A stretch of 53,793 bases of DNA from Protaetiibacter mangrovi (lineage in GTDB: Bacteria > Actinomycetota > Actinomycetes > Actinomycetales > Microbacteriaceae), in NCBI RefSeq assembly GCF_024752305.1, contig NZ_JANTHX010000001.1:1-53793 (forward strand). Reading direction: 5' to 3'. Under the pieces are notes generated by a model. That model was not told the DNA's origin. It saw only the letters and a program-made list of their open reading frames with translations, and made no database searches. Positions 1 to 9,547 of the stretch are shown piece after piece. The position numbers were made by a program, and so were the translations under genes. The number at the start of each line of letters is the position of its first letter. Position 1 is the stretch's first letter.

Positions 1-821
<821 letters not shown>

Positions 822-828
822 CCCGCTC

Positions 829-834
829 AGGATA
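829..834 (-). promoter_or_regulatory. Candidate -10 box of nrdR (TATCCT)
   Basis: TATCCT on the minus strand lies 7 nt before the nrdR ATG. This is the same geometry as the other TANNNT boxes in this window, which suggests a leaderless nrdR transcript. No convincing -35 was found. Confidence 0.5.
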
Positions 835-858
835 CCCGCGGCGGCCGCGAGACGCGTG

Positions 859-1007
859 GTCGGTTCACTCGAAGCGACGCTGTACGGCGTCGCCGTGCGC
901 GCTGGAGCTCGAAGCGAAGGCCATTTCTGGCCTTCGCCGCGACGCCAGCGCCGACGCCCGTCCGGGGCGTCGGTTCACTCGAAGCGACGCTGTACGGCGT
1001 CGCCGTG
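859..1007 (-). repeat. 39-bp direct repeat of the hisD tail flanking a 71-bp stem-loop segment
   Basis: Bases 859-897 are identical to 969-1007. The second copy is the true end of hisD, covering its last 11 codons, stop and 6 further bases; the first copy is in the hisD-nrdR gap. The offset is 110 bases, and the match ends on both sides with a mismatch (858/968 and 898/1008). The 71 bases between them hold a nested hairpin and a third short copy of CTCGAAGCGA at 909-918. On the transcript, hisD would be followed by the hairpin and then a second, untranslated copy of its own tail. Confidence 0.9.
899..951 (-). other. Two-tier RNA hairpin with GAAA tetraloop between hisD and nrdR
   Basis: The inner stem is a perfect 10-bp pair (914-923 with 928-937). 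Read in the hisD direction it is capped by GAAA, a GNRA tetraloop. The outer stem is GCGCTGG at 899-905 with CCAGCGC at 945-951, separated from the inner stem by an 8 x 7 nt internal loop. There is no T-run after it, so it is a poor intrinsic terminator. It may stabilise or process the hisD 3' end, or be a small palindromic repeat element. Confidence 0.7.
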
Positions 1008-2279
1008 AGCCGGCAGCTGCTCCGCGTCGCTGAAGGCGCGGATGCGGTCGGCCACCTCCGCGAGGCCCTCGCGCCCGTATCGCACCACCTGCTGCGGGCG
1101 GAGGAAGGTCGCCGCCCCGAGGCCCGAGGAGAACCGCGCCTGTCCACCGGTGGGCAGCACGTGGTTCGACCCGGCGAGGTAGTCGCCAAGGCTCACGGGC
1201 GAGTACTCGCCCAGGAAGACGGCGCCGGCGGCGTCGATCCGCGCGAGCAGCGCATCCGGGTCGGCGGTCAGCAGCTCGAGGTGCTCCGGGCCGTAGAGGT
1301 TGCTGAACTCGGCGGCGGCGGGCAGGTCGTCGACGAGCACGATCGCCGACTGCGGTCCGTCGAGCGCGGCGGCGGCACGGTCGCGGTGCGCGGTCGCGGC
1401 GAGCTGGGGCTCGAGTGCGGCGGCGACGCGCACGGCCAGCTCGGGGGCGTCGGTGACGAGGATAGCGGCGGCGAGCTCGTCGTGCTCCGCCTGGCTCAGC
1501 AGGTCGGCCGCGACGAGGACCGGGTCGGCCTCCGCGTCGGCGATGACCAGGATCTCGGTGGGACCCGCCTCGGCGTCGATGCCGACGACGCCGCGCACGA
1601 GGCGCTTCGCCGCGGCGACGTAGACGTTGCCGGGCCCCGTGACGATGTCGACGGGGTCGAGCCCCGCGTCGGGCACGCCGTAGGCGAGTGCGCCGATGGC
1701 GCCCGCACCGCCCATCGCGAACACGTCGGAGACGCCGAGCAGCCCCGCCACGGCGAGGATGGTCGGGTGGACGGACCCGCCGTGCTCCGCCTGCGCAGGC
1801 GAGGCGATGACGACCGAGCCGACGCCCGCGACCTGCGCGGGGACCACGTTCATGATGACGCTGGACGGGTAGACCGCCTTGCCGCCCGGCACGTAGAAGC
1901 CGGCGCGCGCCACGGGCTGCCAGCGCTGCTCGACGCGCGCGCCGGGGCCGAGTTCGGTGACGGCGGGCGGCGGCACCTGAGCCGCGGAGGCGCGGCGCAC
2001 CCGGGTGATCGCCTCCTCGACGGCGGCGCGCACCGCGGGGTCGAGCGCCTCCACGGCCGCCGCGATCGCCTCCGGCTCCACCCGCAGAGCGGTGGGACGC
2101 ACGCCGTCGAAGCGCTCCGACTGGTCGCGGAGCGCCTCCGATCCGCGCGCACGGACGTCCTCGATGAGGGCGTGGGCGGCCTCGGCAGCGACGGCCACGT
2201 CCACACGGGCGCGCGGGATGAGTGCGCCGAGTTCGGCGCGTGTCGGACGGGTTCCACGGAGGTCGAGGGTCTGGATCAT
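975..2279 (-). CDS. hisD: Histidinol dehydrogenase
   Basis: A 434-aa protein of full family length that performs the last two steps of histidine synthesis, L-histidinol to L-histidine with two NAD. The family landmarks are present in order: FYVPGGKAVYPSSVIMNVVP, TGPGNVYVAAAKRLV, GPTEILVIAD, the zinc-ligand region SQAEHDE, the catalytic GPEHLEL, SPVSLGDYLAGSNHVLPTGG and a C-terminal [10 protein letters not shown]. The start is the ATG at 2279. A TAGCAT box lies 9 nt upstream (2294-2289), so the leader is very short. It is divergent from the flavin-reductase gene. Its last 11 codons are duplicated downstream. Confidence 0.98.
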   Translation of the reverse strand: MIQTLDLRGTRPTRAELGALIPRARVDVAVAAEAAHALIEDVRARGSEALRDQSERFDGVRPTALRVEPEAIAAAVEALDPAVRAAVEEAITRVRRASAAQVPPPAVTELGPGARVEQRWQPVARAGFYVPGGKAVYPSSVIMNVVPAQVAGVGSVVIASPAQAEHGGSVHPTILAVAGLLGVSDVFAMGGAGAIGALAYGVPDAGLDPVDIVTGPGNVYVAAAKRLVRGVVGIDAEAGPTEILVIADAEADPVLVAADLLSQAEHDELAAAILVTDAPELAVRVAAALEPQLAATAHRDRAAAALDGPQSAIVLVDDLPAAAEFSNLYGPEHLELLTADPDALLARIDAAGAVFLGEYSPVSLGDYLAGSNHVLPTGGQARFSSGLGAATFLRPQQVVRYGREGLAEVADRIRAFSDAEQLPAHGDAVQRRFE

Positions 2280-2339
2280 CGCGAGACAATGCTAGGGGGC
2301 GTGGAATGCGCCGGCCCCGCACGAGGTTGGAACCAGACG

Positions 2340-2858
2340 ATGGAACACGAGAGCACCGCGCACGAACCCCGGATCGTCGACGATCTGTCCGCCTTCAAGC
2401 TGGCGTTCCGACGGCTCGCCGCCGGGGTGTCCGTCGTGACGGCGCGCGACCCCGACGGCCACCCGGTCGGCTTCACGGCGACGTCGCTCGCATCGCTCGC
2501 CGCCGTGCCTCCCCTCGCGACCTTCAACATGGCGCGGGTGTCGAGCGCCTGGCCGGCGGTCGAGCAGACCGACCACGTCGTGATCCACATCCTCGGCGCG
2601 CGCAATCGCGACGTCGCGGCGACGATGGCGGGTGACCACGACCACCGCTTCGACGGAGACCACTGGGCGCCCGGCCCGCTCGGCCTCCCGCTGCTGAAGG
2701 ACGTGCCCGCCTGGATGCTCGGCCGCATCGTCGGCCGCTACCCGGTGCACGAGAACGCCGTCATCGTGGTGCAGATCGAGGACGGCGGTCTGGGCGCCGA
2801 GGACGAGGCGATGCTCTACCACGAGCGCAGCTACCTGCGCCCCGGCGACCCCGCCTAG
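2340..2858 (+). CDS. Flavin reductase-like (FMN-binding split barrel) protein
   Basis: A 172-aa protein with the flavin reductase domain signature near the N-terminus: FRRLAAGVSVVTARDPDGH, then GFTATSLASLAAVPPLATFN, which is the FMN-binding stretch of the HpaC/ActVB-like family. A later VENAVIVVQIEDG-like strand and the final YHERSYLRP are typical of the family. Such proteins reduce flavin with NAD(P)H or bind FMN and often partner a monooxygenase, but no monooxygenase is nearby, so the substrate is unknown. The ATG at 2340 is chosen. An in-frame GTG at 2301 is possible, but its AGGGGG is too close to the codon. It converges on dnaE with a 15-nt gap. Confidence 0.85.
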   Translation: MEHESTAHEPRIVDDLSAFKLAFRRLAAGVSVVTARDPDGHPVGFTATSLASLAAVPPLATFNMARVSSAWPAVEQTDHVVIHILGARNRDVAATMAGDHDHRFDGDHWAPGPLGLPLLKDVPAWMLGRIVGRYPVHENAVIVVQIEDGGLGAEDEAMLYHERSYLRPGDPA

Positions 2859-2873
2859 CGTCCTCCGCCGTCG

Positions 2874-5800
2874 TCAAACAACGCAGTTCGGGCCGAGGAG
2901 GCTCTTCAGCTCGCCGTAGAGGTCGGCCGTGACGGCGACCGGGTAGGGGATCTCGAACAGCCGGGCGGACTCCCCGCGCACCAGCCGCAACCGCACCTCG
3001 TTGTCGCCCCGGTGACGGATGAGCACGTCGCCGAGCGCGGAGACCACCTCGGTCGTCGCCCGGTTCTCGGGCACCTGGATGACGAGGGGACCCGAGCCGA
3101 GGCTCTGGCCGGTGTCGGGCAGGAACATGCTCTGCGCGTGCAGTCCGATGCCGTCGTCGCGCTGGCTGACGCGCGCACGGATCACGGCGATGGTGTCGCT
3201 CTGCAGCCCCGGGGCGAACTCCTGGTAGGTCTTGCCGAGGAACATGACGCTCACCTCGCCGCCGAAGTCCTCGACGGTGACCACGCCGTACGGGTTGCCC
3301 GACTGACGCGCGGTGCGGTGCTGGACGCTCGTGAGGAGCCCGGCGACGGTGACGATCTCGCCGTCCTGGATCGACTCCGAGGCGAGCAGCTCGCCGATGC
3401 CGATCGACGCGTGCTTGGCGAGCACGACCTCGAGACCGTCGAGCGGATGCTCCGACACGTAGAGGCCCAGCATCTCGCGCTCGAACGCGAGCTTGTCCTT
3501 CTTCGACCACTCGGGCCGCTCCGGCACGTGGTCGACGGCCTCGGGCTCGTCCCACAGCGAGTCGAAGTCGAAGCCCACCTGCCCGTTCGCCTCGTTGCGC
3601 TTGACGGCGACCGCCGATTCGACCGACTCCTCGTGGATCTCGATGAGCGCGCGACGGGAGGCGCCGAGCGAGTCGAAGGCGCCCGCCTTGATGAGCGACT
3701 CGATGGTGCGCTTGTTGAGCGCGGTGAGCGGCACCTTGCGCAGGAAGTCGTGGAAGGAGGTGAACGCGCCCTTCTGCTCGCGCGCCGCCCGCACCTGGTC
3801 GACGACGCCGAAGCCGACGTTGCGCACGGCGCCGAGACCGAAGCGGATGTCCTCGCCGACGGCCGCGAAGAAGCCGATCGACTCGTTGACATCCGGCGGC
3901 AGCACCTGGATGCCCATGCGCCGGCACTCGTTCAGATACATCGCGAGCTTGTCGCGCGCGTCGCCGACGCTCGTGAGCAGCGCCGCCATGTACTCCGCCG
4001 GGTAGTGCGCCTTGAGGTACGCGGTCCAGTAGCTGAGCACCCCGTAGGCGGCCGAGTGCGCCTTGTTGAAGGCGTAGTCCGAGAACGGCAGCAGGATGTC
4101 CCAGAGGGTCTTGATCGCGGTGTCGGAGAACCCGCGCTCCTTCATGCCCGCGCTGAAGCCCTCGTACTGCTTGTCGAGCTCGGACTTCTTCTTCTTGCCC
4201 ATGGCGCGACGCAGGATGTCGGCCTGGCCGAGCGAGAACCCCGCCACCCGCTGGGCGATGGCCATCACCTGCTCCTGGTAGATGATGAGGCCGTAGCTCG
4301 TGTCGAGGATGTCCTTCAGCGGCTCGGCGAGCTCGGGGTGGATCGGCGCGATCGCCTGCTGCCCGTTCTTGCGGAGCGCGTAGTTGGTGTGCGAGTTCGC
4401 GCCCATGGGACCCGGACGGTACAGCGCGATGACGGCCGAGATGTCCTCGAAGTTGTCGGGCTTCATGAGCCGCAGCAGCGATCGCATCGGGCCGCCGTCG
4501 AGCTGGAACACACCCAGGGTGTCGCCGCGCCCGAGCAGGTCGTAGGCCGCGGGGTCGTCGAGCTCGAGCTCCTCGAGCACGGGGCGGAAGCCGCGGTTGG
4601 CCTCGATGTTGTCGAGCGCGTCGTCGATGATCGTGAGGTTGCGCAGCCCCAGGAAGTCCATCTTGATGAGGCCGAGGGCCTCGGACGCCGGGTAGTCGAA
4701 CTGCGTGACGATCTGACCGTCCTGTTCGCGGCGCATGATCGGGATGATGTCGATGAGGGGCTCGCTCGACATGATCACGCCCGCGGCGTGCACGCCCCAC
4801 TGGCGCTTGAGGCCCTCGAGTCCGCGGGCGGTCTCGAAGACGGTGCGGGCGTCCGCGTCGGTGTCGAGGATCGCCCGGAAGTCGCCCGCCTCCTTGTAGC
4901 GCTCGTGGGCGGGGTCGACGATGCCGCCGAGCGGGATGTCCTTGCCCATGATGGCGGGTGGCATCGCCTTGGTCAGCTTCTCGCCCATCGAGAAGGGGAA
5001 GCCGAGCACCCGACCGGAGTCCTTGAGCGCCTGCTTCGCCTTGATCGTGCCGTAGGTGACGATCTGGGCGACCCGCTCCTCGCCGTACTTCTCGGTGACG
5101 TACCTGATGACCTCGCCGCGCCGACGCTCGTCGAAGTCCACGTCGAAGTCGGGCATCGAGACGCGGTCGGGGTTGAGGAACCGCTCGAAGATGAGGCCGT
5201 GCTGCAGGGGGTCGAGGTCGGTGATCTTCATCGCGTAGGCGGCCATCGAGCCGGCACCGGAGCCGCGTCCCGGGCCCACCCGGATGCCGTGGTCCTTCGA
5301 CCAGTTGATGAAGTCGGCGACGACGAGGAAGTACCCCGGGAAGCCCATCTGGGTGATGACGCCCGTCTCGTACTCGGCCTGCGTGCGGACCTCGGCGGGG
5401 ATGCCGCCGGGGTAGCGCTCGTGCAGGCCGCGTTCGACCTCCTTGATGAACCAGCTCTCCTCGGTCTCGCCGTCCGGCACCGGGTAGCGGGGCATGTAGT
5501 TGGCGGCGGTGTTGAAGGCGACATCGCACCGCTCGGCGATCAGGAGGGTGCTGTCGCACGCCTCGGGGTGATCGCGGAACAGCTCGCGCATCTGCGCGGG
5601 GGTCTTCAGGTAGAACTCCTGCGCATCGAACTTGAAGCGCTTCGGGTCGGCGAGCGTCGACCCCGACTGCACGCACAGCAGGATCTCGTGGGCCGAGGAG
5701 TCGTGGGCGTGCGTGTAGTGGAGGTCGTTGGTGGCGACGAGCGGGAGGTCGAGATCCTTCGCGAGTCGCACGAGATCGCCCATCACGCGGCGCTCGATGC

Positions 5801-6386
5801 CGAGTCCGTGGTCCATGAGCTCGACGAAGAAGTTGTCCTTGCCGAAGATGTCGCGGAACTCCGCCGCCGCGTCGCGCGCCGCCTCGTACTGGCCGAGCCG
5901 CAGCCGCGTCTGCACCTCGCCGGACGGGCAGCCCGTGGTGGCGATGATCCCGGACGAGTAGGTCTGCAGCAGCTCGCGATCCATGCGCGGCTTGAAGTAG
6001 TAGCCCTCGATGGAGGCGAGGCTCGAGAGGCGGAACAGGTTGTGCATGCCGGCGGTGTTCTCGGCCCACATCGTCATGTGCGTGTAGGCGCCGGCGCCCG
6101 AGACGTCGTCCTCTCCCCCGTCGCCCCAGCGCACGCGCGTCTTGTCGGTGCGGTGCGTTCCCGGCGTCAGGTACGCCTCCGTGCCGATGATGGGCTTCAC
6201 GCCGTTGGCGTTCGCCTGCGACCAGAAGTCGAAGGCGCCGAAGTTGTTGCCGTGGTCGGTGACCGCGATCGCCGGCATCCCCTGGGCCGCGACCTCCTTC
6301 ATGAGGTCGGAGACGCGGGCCGCCCCGTCGAGCATGCTGTATTCGCTGTGCACGTGCAGGTGCACGAAGGAATCGCTGCTCGTCAC
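2874..6386 (-). CDS. dnaE: DNA polymerase III alpha subunit
   Basis: An 1170-aa replicative polymerase. The GTG start at 6386-6384 has GGAGAAGG just upstream. The N-terminal PHP domain is complete, with putative metal ligands in FVHLHVHSEYSMLDGAA, AVTDHGNNFG and NDLHYTHAHD. The polymerase core follows: GPGRGSGAGSMAAYA, the catalytic PDFDVDFDERRRGEVI, FNKAHSAAYGVLSYWTAYLK, then a helix-hairpin-helix and an OB fold (IVTVAGLLTSVQ). The protein ends SLLGPNCVV. An intact PHP domain agrees with actinobacterial DnaE1, which proofreads with that domain. It is the last gene of the long minus-strand block, 29 nt after the RluD-family gene. Confidence 0.97.
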   Translation of the reverse strand: MTSSDSFVHLHVHSEYSMLDGAARVSDLMKEVAAQGMPAIAVTDHGNNFGAFDFWSQANANGVKPIIGTEAYLTPGTHRTDKTRVRWGDGGEDDVSGAGAYTHMTMWAENTAGMHNLFRLSSLASIEGYYFKPRMDRELLQTYSSGIIATTGCPSGEVQTRLRLGQYEAARDAAAEFRDIFGKDNFFVELMDHGLGIERRVMGDLVRLAKDLDLPLVATNDLHYTHAHDSSAHEILLCVQSGSTLADPKRFKFDAQEFYLKTPAQMRELFRDHPEACDSTLLIAERCDVAFNTAANYMPRYPVPDGETEESWFIKEVERGLHERYPGGIPAEVRTQAEYETGVITQMGFPGYFLVVADFINWSKDHGIRVGPGRGSGAGSMAAYAMKITDLDPLQHGLIFERFLNPDRVSMPDFDVDFDERRRGEVIRYVTEKYGEERVAQIVTYGTIKAKQALKDSGRVLGFPFSMGEKLTKAMPPAIMGKDIPLGGIVDPAHERYKEAGDFRAILDTDADARTVFETARGLEGLKRQWGVHAAGVIMSSEPLIDIIPIMRREQDGQIVTQFDYPASEALGLIKMDFLGLRNLTIIDDALDNIEANRGFRPVLEELELDDPAAYDLLGRGDTLGVFQLDGGPMRSLLRLMKPDNFEDISAVIALYRPGPMGANSHTNYALRKNGQQAIAPIHPELAEPLKDILDTSYGLIIYQEQVMAIAQRVAGFSLGQADILRRAMGKKKKSELDKQYEGFSAGMKERGFSDTAIKTLWDILLPFSDYAFNKAHSAAYGVLSYWTAYLKAHYPAEYMAALLTSVGDARDKLAMYLNECRRMGIQVLPPDVNESIGFFAAVGEDIRFGLGAVRNVGFGVVDQVRAAREQKGAFTSFHDFLRKVPLTALNKRTIESLIKAGAFDSLGASRRALIEIHEESVESAVAVKRNEANGQVGFDFDSLWDEPEAVDHVPERPEWSKKDKLAFEREMLGLYVSEHPLDGLEVVLAKHASIGIGELLASESIQDGEIVTVAGLLTSVQHRTARQSGNPYGVVTVEDFGGEVSVMFLGKTYQEFAPGLQSDTIAVIRARVSQRDDGIGLHAQSMFLPDTGQSLGSGPLVIQVPENRATTEVVSALGDVLIRHRGDNEVRLRLVRGESARLFEIPYPVAVTADLYGELKSLLGPNCVV

Positions 6387-6415
6387 GCCTTCTCCGTCGG
6401 GGTCCGGACTCCAGA

Positions 6416-7333
6416 CTAATCCGCGCGGAGGACGTCGAGCGCGTGCTCGAGGTCGGCGGGGTAGCGTGTCTCGAATTCCACGTGCTCTCCGGTCGCCGGA
6501 TGCCGGAAGCCGAGCTTCACGGCGTGCAGCCACTGCCGGGTGAGCCCGAGCCGGGACGTGAGCGTCGGGTCGGCTCCGTAGAGCGCGTCGCCGACGCACG
6601 GATGCCGCTGCGCGGCCATGTGCACGCGGATCTGATGCGTGCGCCCCGTCTCGAGGTGGATCTCGAGGAGCGTCGCGGAACGCAGCGCCTCGAGCGTGTC
6701 GTAGTGGGTGACCGCGTGCTTGCCGTCCGCCGTCACCGCGAACTTCCAGCTCGACCCGGGATGACGTCCGACGGGTGCGTCGATCGTGCCCGAGAAGGGA
6801 TCGGGATGCCCCTGGACGACGGCGTGGTAGATCTTGTCGACCTCGCGGTCGTGGAAGGCGCGCTTGAGCTCGCTGTAGGCGCGCTCGCTCTTCGCGACGA
6901 CCATCAGCCCGCTCGTGCCGACGTCGAGCCGGTGCACGATGCCCTGCCGCTCGGCCGAGCCGGAGGTCGCGATCCGGTAGCCTGCCCCCGCGAGGGCGCC
7001 CAGCACCGTGGGTCCGTCCCAGCCGGATGCGGGGTGGGCGGCGACGCCCACCGGCTTGTCGATGACGACGATGTCGTCGTCGTCGTGCACGACGTGGAAG
7101 TCGGGCACGAGCTGCGGCACGACGGTCGGCTCGAGCCGCGGCGCCCACTCGACCTCGAGCCACCCCGGGCGCACGCGGTCCGACTTGCCGAGCACGGTGC
7201 CGTCGAGGCTCACGCCCCCCGCCTCGAGCACCTCCTGCGCGAAGGTGCGCGAGAACCCCATCAGGCGGGCGACCGCCGCGTCCGCGCGGTCTCCGACCAG
7301 ACCGTCCGGGATCGGCATGCCGCGCCGCTCCAT
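6416..7333 (-). CDS. RluA/RluD-family pseudouridine synthase
   Basis: A 305-aa protein with an N-terminal S4 RNA-binding domain (about residues 13-70, [20 protein letters not shown]) and an RluA-type catalytic domain with the signature [19 protein letters not shown], in which the Asp of HRLD is catalytic. [11 protein letters not shown] and [12 protein letters not shown] are further conserved blocks. The family isomerises uridines in 23S rRNA, and the S4-plus-RluA layout and position next to lspA fit RluD; the exact sites modified cannot be read from sequence. Its ATG shares one base with the lspA stop (TGATG), implying translational coupling. Confidence 0.93.
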   Translation of the reverse strand: MERRGMPIPDGLVGDRADAAVARLMGFSRTFAQEVLEAGGVSLDGTVLGKSDRVRPGWLEVEWAPRLEPTVVPQLVPDFHVVHDDDDIVVIDKPVGVAAHPASGWDGPTVLGALAGAGYRIATSGSAERQGIVHRLDVGTSGLMVVAKSERAYSELKRAFHDREVDKIYHAVVQGHPDPFSGTIDAPVGRHPGSSWKFAVTADGKHAVTHYDTLEALRSATLLEIHLETGRTHQIRVHMAAQRHPCVGDALYGADPTLTSRLGLTRQWLHAVKLGFRHPATGEHVEFETRYPADLEHALDVLRAD

Positions 7334-7911
7334 CACACCTCCGAGGTCGGCTTCGGGATCTGCTCGATGGTGTCCTGGGCCTTGGTGCCGTCGAGGCGCA
7401 CGCCGCGCAGGGTCAGGAGCAGGAAGAGGCCCATCGCCGTGCAGATCGCCACGTCGGCGACGTTGAAGATCGCGGGGAAACCCCAGAACTGCAGGAAGTC
7501 GATCACGTGCCCCATGCCGAAGCTCGGCTCCCGGAACAGACGGTCCGTCACGTTGCCGAGGGCCCCGCCGAGCAGCAGCCCCAGCATCCACGCCCACGCG
7601 GTGGACTTGATCCGCTTGGCGAACACGATGATCGCGACGATGACGCCGACCGCCACGAGCGACAGGATCCAGGTGAAGCCGCTCGCGAGCGAGAAGGCGG
7701 CACCCGAGTTCTTCACGAAATGCAGCTGGAAGAACTCCCCCAGCACCGGGACGATCTGCCCGACCTCGAGATTGCTCACGACGAGGTACTTCGCGAGCTG
7801 GTCGACGGCCAGGATGCCGGCAGCCACCACCCCGAGCAGCACGAGGGCGCGCACGCTCACGCGCGCACGCCCCGTGTCGCTCGGCGCGGGCTGCGGCTCA
7901 GTTGCCGCCAA
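7333..7911 (-). CDS. lspA: Lipoprotein signal peptidase (signal peptidase II)
   Basis: A 192-aa inner-membrane aspartic peptidase with four predicted membrane helices. It removes signal peptides from prolipoproteins after lipid attachment. The catalytic aspartates are visible as Asp123 (GNVTDRLF) and Asp153 (FNVADVAI), with the NSGAAFSL motif at about residues 68-75. The N-terminus is about 20 residues longer than in short homologues. The start is a TTG at 7911-7909 lying inside the 3' end of wag31 (14-nt overlap). Its stop overlaps the next ATG by one base, so wag31, lspA and the RluD-type gene are tightly coupled. Confidence 0.95.
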   Translation of the reverse strand: MAATEPQPAPSDTGRARVSVRALVLLGVVAAGILAVDQLAKYLVVSNLEVGQIVPVLGEFFQLHFVKNSGAAFSLASGFTWILSLVAVGVIVAIIVFAKRIKSTAWAWMLGLLLGGALGNVTDRLFREPSFGMGHVIDFLQFWGFPAIFNVADVAICTAMGLFLLLTLRGVRLDGTKAQDTIEQIPKPTSEV

Positions 7912-8878
7912 GGCCCGGGAAATCGTTGGTGCGCTGCGAGTAGGCGGGGTACTCGGGCTGCTGCGAGCTCTGCTCCGGCTGCGCGGCCGGGTACTCGCCC
8001 GTCACCTGCGGCGCCGGGAAGCCGGCGTAGGCGGGCGGGGCGGACGCGGTGGCCGGCTGGGGCGCGGGCGCCTGGCCGTACTCGCCGAATGACGGCGACC
8101 CGAAGTCCTGCGCGGGCTGCTCGACGACCGGCGAGTCGTAGACCGGTGCGGCGGACGGGGTCGGCGCGTCGTACGCCGGAGCGGCGACGGCCGGAGCGTC
8201 GTAGGCGGGCGGCGCCGAACCGAACGCGGGCTGCTGGGACGGGGCGGAGATCGGCGCGGCCGCCTCCAGCTCGTGCAGCTGACCCTCGATGTAGCCCTTG
8301 AGCTTCTCGCGGTACTCCGACTCGAAGATCCGCAGCTCCTCGACGCGCCGCTCGAGCCCCGTCTTCTCGGCCTCGAGCGCCTCGATGGCGGTGCGCTGCT
8401 GGGTCTCGGCATCCGAGACGAGGCGCGCGGCGGTCGCGTGGCCCTCGGCGATGAGCTGATCGCGCTTCTCCATGCCCTCGCGGACGTGCTCCTCGTGGAG
8501 GCGACGCGCGAGCTGGAGCAGGTTGTTGGTGTTGCTCTGGTCCATCGAGGCGTCCTGCCCGGCGAGCTCGGGCGCGGCCGACGGGGTGGGGACGGGGACG
8601 GGGGCGGGCACCGGGGCGGGTGCGGGAGCGGCCGCGGCGGGAGCGGCGGCCGGTGCCGGCGCGGACACCGGGGCCTGGCTGGCGGAGCGCTGGAGCTCGC
8701 TGATGCGGGAGTCGGCGGCGACCAGTCGCTGGCGCAGCTCCTCGTTCTCCTGGTTCAGGCGACGCAGCTCCACGACGACCTCGTCGAGGAAGTCGTCGAC
8801 CTCGTCCTGGTCGTATCCCTCGCGGAACTTCGTCGGGTTGAAACGCTTGTTGACGACATCTTCCGGCGTCAGAGCCAT
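7898..8878 (-). CDS. wag31: DivIVA / Wag31 polar growth protein
   Basis: A 326-aa coiled-coil scaffold that marks poles and directs apical growth in Actinobacteria. The N-terminal DivIVA domain is canonical: MALTPEDVVNKRFNPTKFRE followed by GYDQDEVDDFLDEVVVELRR, the membrane-binding and first coiled-coil part. A Pro/Ala-rich linker (about residues 65-105) separates it from a second long coiled coil (about 110-220, NTNNLLQLARRLHEEHVREG). A low-complexity tail rich in Ala, Pro and Tyr completes it. A TACGGT box at 8929-8924 could be its own -10, with GAGG before the ATG. Mycobacterial Wag31 is phosphorylated by PknA; that is family knowledge, not seen here. Confidence 0.96.
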   Translation of the reverse strand: MALTPEDVVNKRFNPTKFREGYDQDEVDDFLDEVVVELRRLNQENEELRQRLVAADSRISELQRSASQAPVSAPAPAAAPAAAAPAPAPVPAPVPVPTPSAAPELAGQDASMDQSNTNNLLQLARRLHEEHVREGMEKRDQLIAEGHATAARLVSDAETQQRTAIEALEAEKTGLERRVEELRIFESEYREKLKGYIEGQLHELEAAAPISAPSQQPAFGSAPPAYDAPAVAAPAYDAPTPSAAPVYDSPVVEQPAQDFGSPSFGEYGQAPAPQPATASAPPAYAGFPAPQVTGEYPAAQPEQSSQQPEYPAYSQRTNDFPGLGGN

Positions 8879-8988
8879 GACCGCACCTCGATTGCTTTCC
8901 TCATCCGGTTCCCGAATCCCTCAACCGTAGCAAGGTTCATGCCTCGCTTGAGAGTCGCGCGAGGACCAGGGTACCGCGGCGCGGCTGA

Positions 8989-9008
8989 GAACGGGCTGCC
9001 CCCCGTTC
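8989..9008 (-). terminator. Possible stem-loop between sepF and wag31
   Basis: GAACGGG at 8989-8995 pairs with CCCGTTC at 9002-9008 around a 6-nt loop. No T-run follows on the minus strand, so it is at most a weak or factor-dependent terminator after sepF. The rest of the 162-nt gap has no coding sequence; yggT, often found here in relatives, is absent. Confidence 0.4.
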
Positions 9009-9040
9009 GGTTGCCAGTGTGGCTGGCGTGACTGGTGTGA

Positions 9041-9511
9041 TCAGCGCTCGGCGAAGAAGCCGGCGTCGACCTCGGACTCCGCCTCGGCCTGCTCGCCGCT
9101 CACGGCGACGTGCTCGGGCGAGAGGAGGAACACCTTGCTGGTGACGCGCTCGATCTTGCCGTAGAGGCCCATCGAGAGGCCGCTCGCGAAGTCGATCAGG
9201 CGACGCGCCTCGGGCTCGCTCATCTGCGAGAGGTTGATGATCACGGGGATGCCCTCGCGGAAGCTCTCGGCGATCGGCTGGGCGTCCTTGTAGTGGCGCG
9301 GGTGCACCGTGAGGATCTCGTTCATGCCTGCGGGGGCCGTGCGCGGCGCGTTCGCCCGGCGGAGCGGGGTGACGGGCGCGGGCCGGTTGTGGGTGGACGC
9401 GGCGGCGCTCTGCGAGACCGGCGCGGGGGCGGCCGCGAGCTCGGCGGCCTCGTCGTAGTCCTCGTCGGCGAGGCCCAGGTAGACCATCGTCTTGCGCAGC
9501 GGGTTCGCCAT
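9041..9511 (-). CDS. sepF: Cell division protein SepF
   Basis: A 156-aa cytoplasmic protein. It begins with the amphipathic membrane-binding helix [19 protein letters not shown], followed by an Ala/Pro-rich linker and the conserved SepF core from about residue 63 ([20 protein letters not shown], then [20 protein letters not shown]). SepF tethers FtsZ filaments to the membrane in organisms without FtsA, which fits this cluster: no ftsA or zipA is present. GGAGG precedes the ATG by 5 nt. It sits between yggS and wag31, as in other Actinobacteria. Confidence 0.97.
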   Translation of the reverse strand: MANPLRKTMVYLGLADEDYDEAAELAAAPAPVSQSAAASTHNRPAPVTPLRRANAPRTAPAGMNEILTVHPRHYKDAQPIAESFREGIPVIINLSQMSEPEARRLIDFASGLSMGLYGKIERVTSKVFLLSPEHVAVSGEQAEAESEVDAGFFAER

Positions 9512-9547
9512 GACATCCTCCGGATCGTGCGGTTCCTGAACCCGAGA

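Noticed and set aside
2761-6069. 1102-codon frame on the same strand as dnaE in another phase
   Set aside because: No domain and no start context; it overlaps dnaE completely.
3012-6419. 1135-codon open frame antisense to dnaE
   Set aside because: It is a high-GC shadow of dnaE: its sequence is rich in His, Asp, Val and Arg with no recognisable domain, while the minus-strand frame is a complete polymerase.
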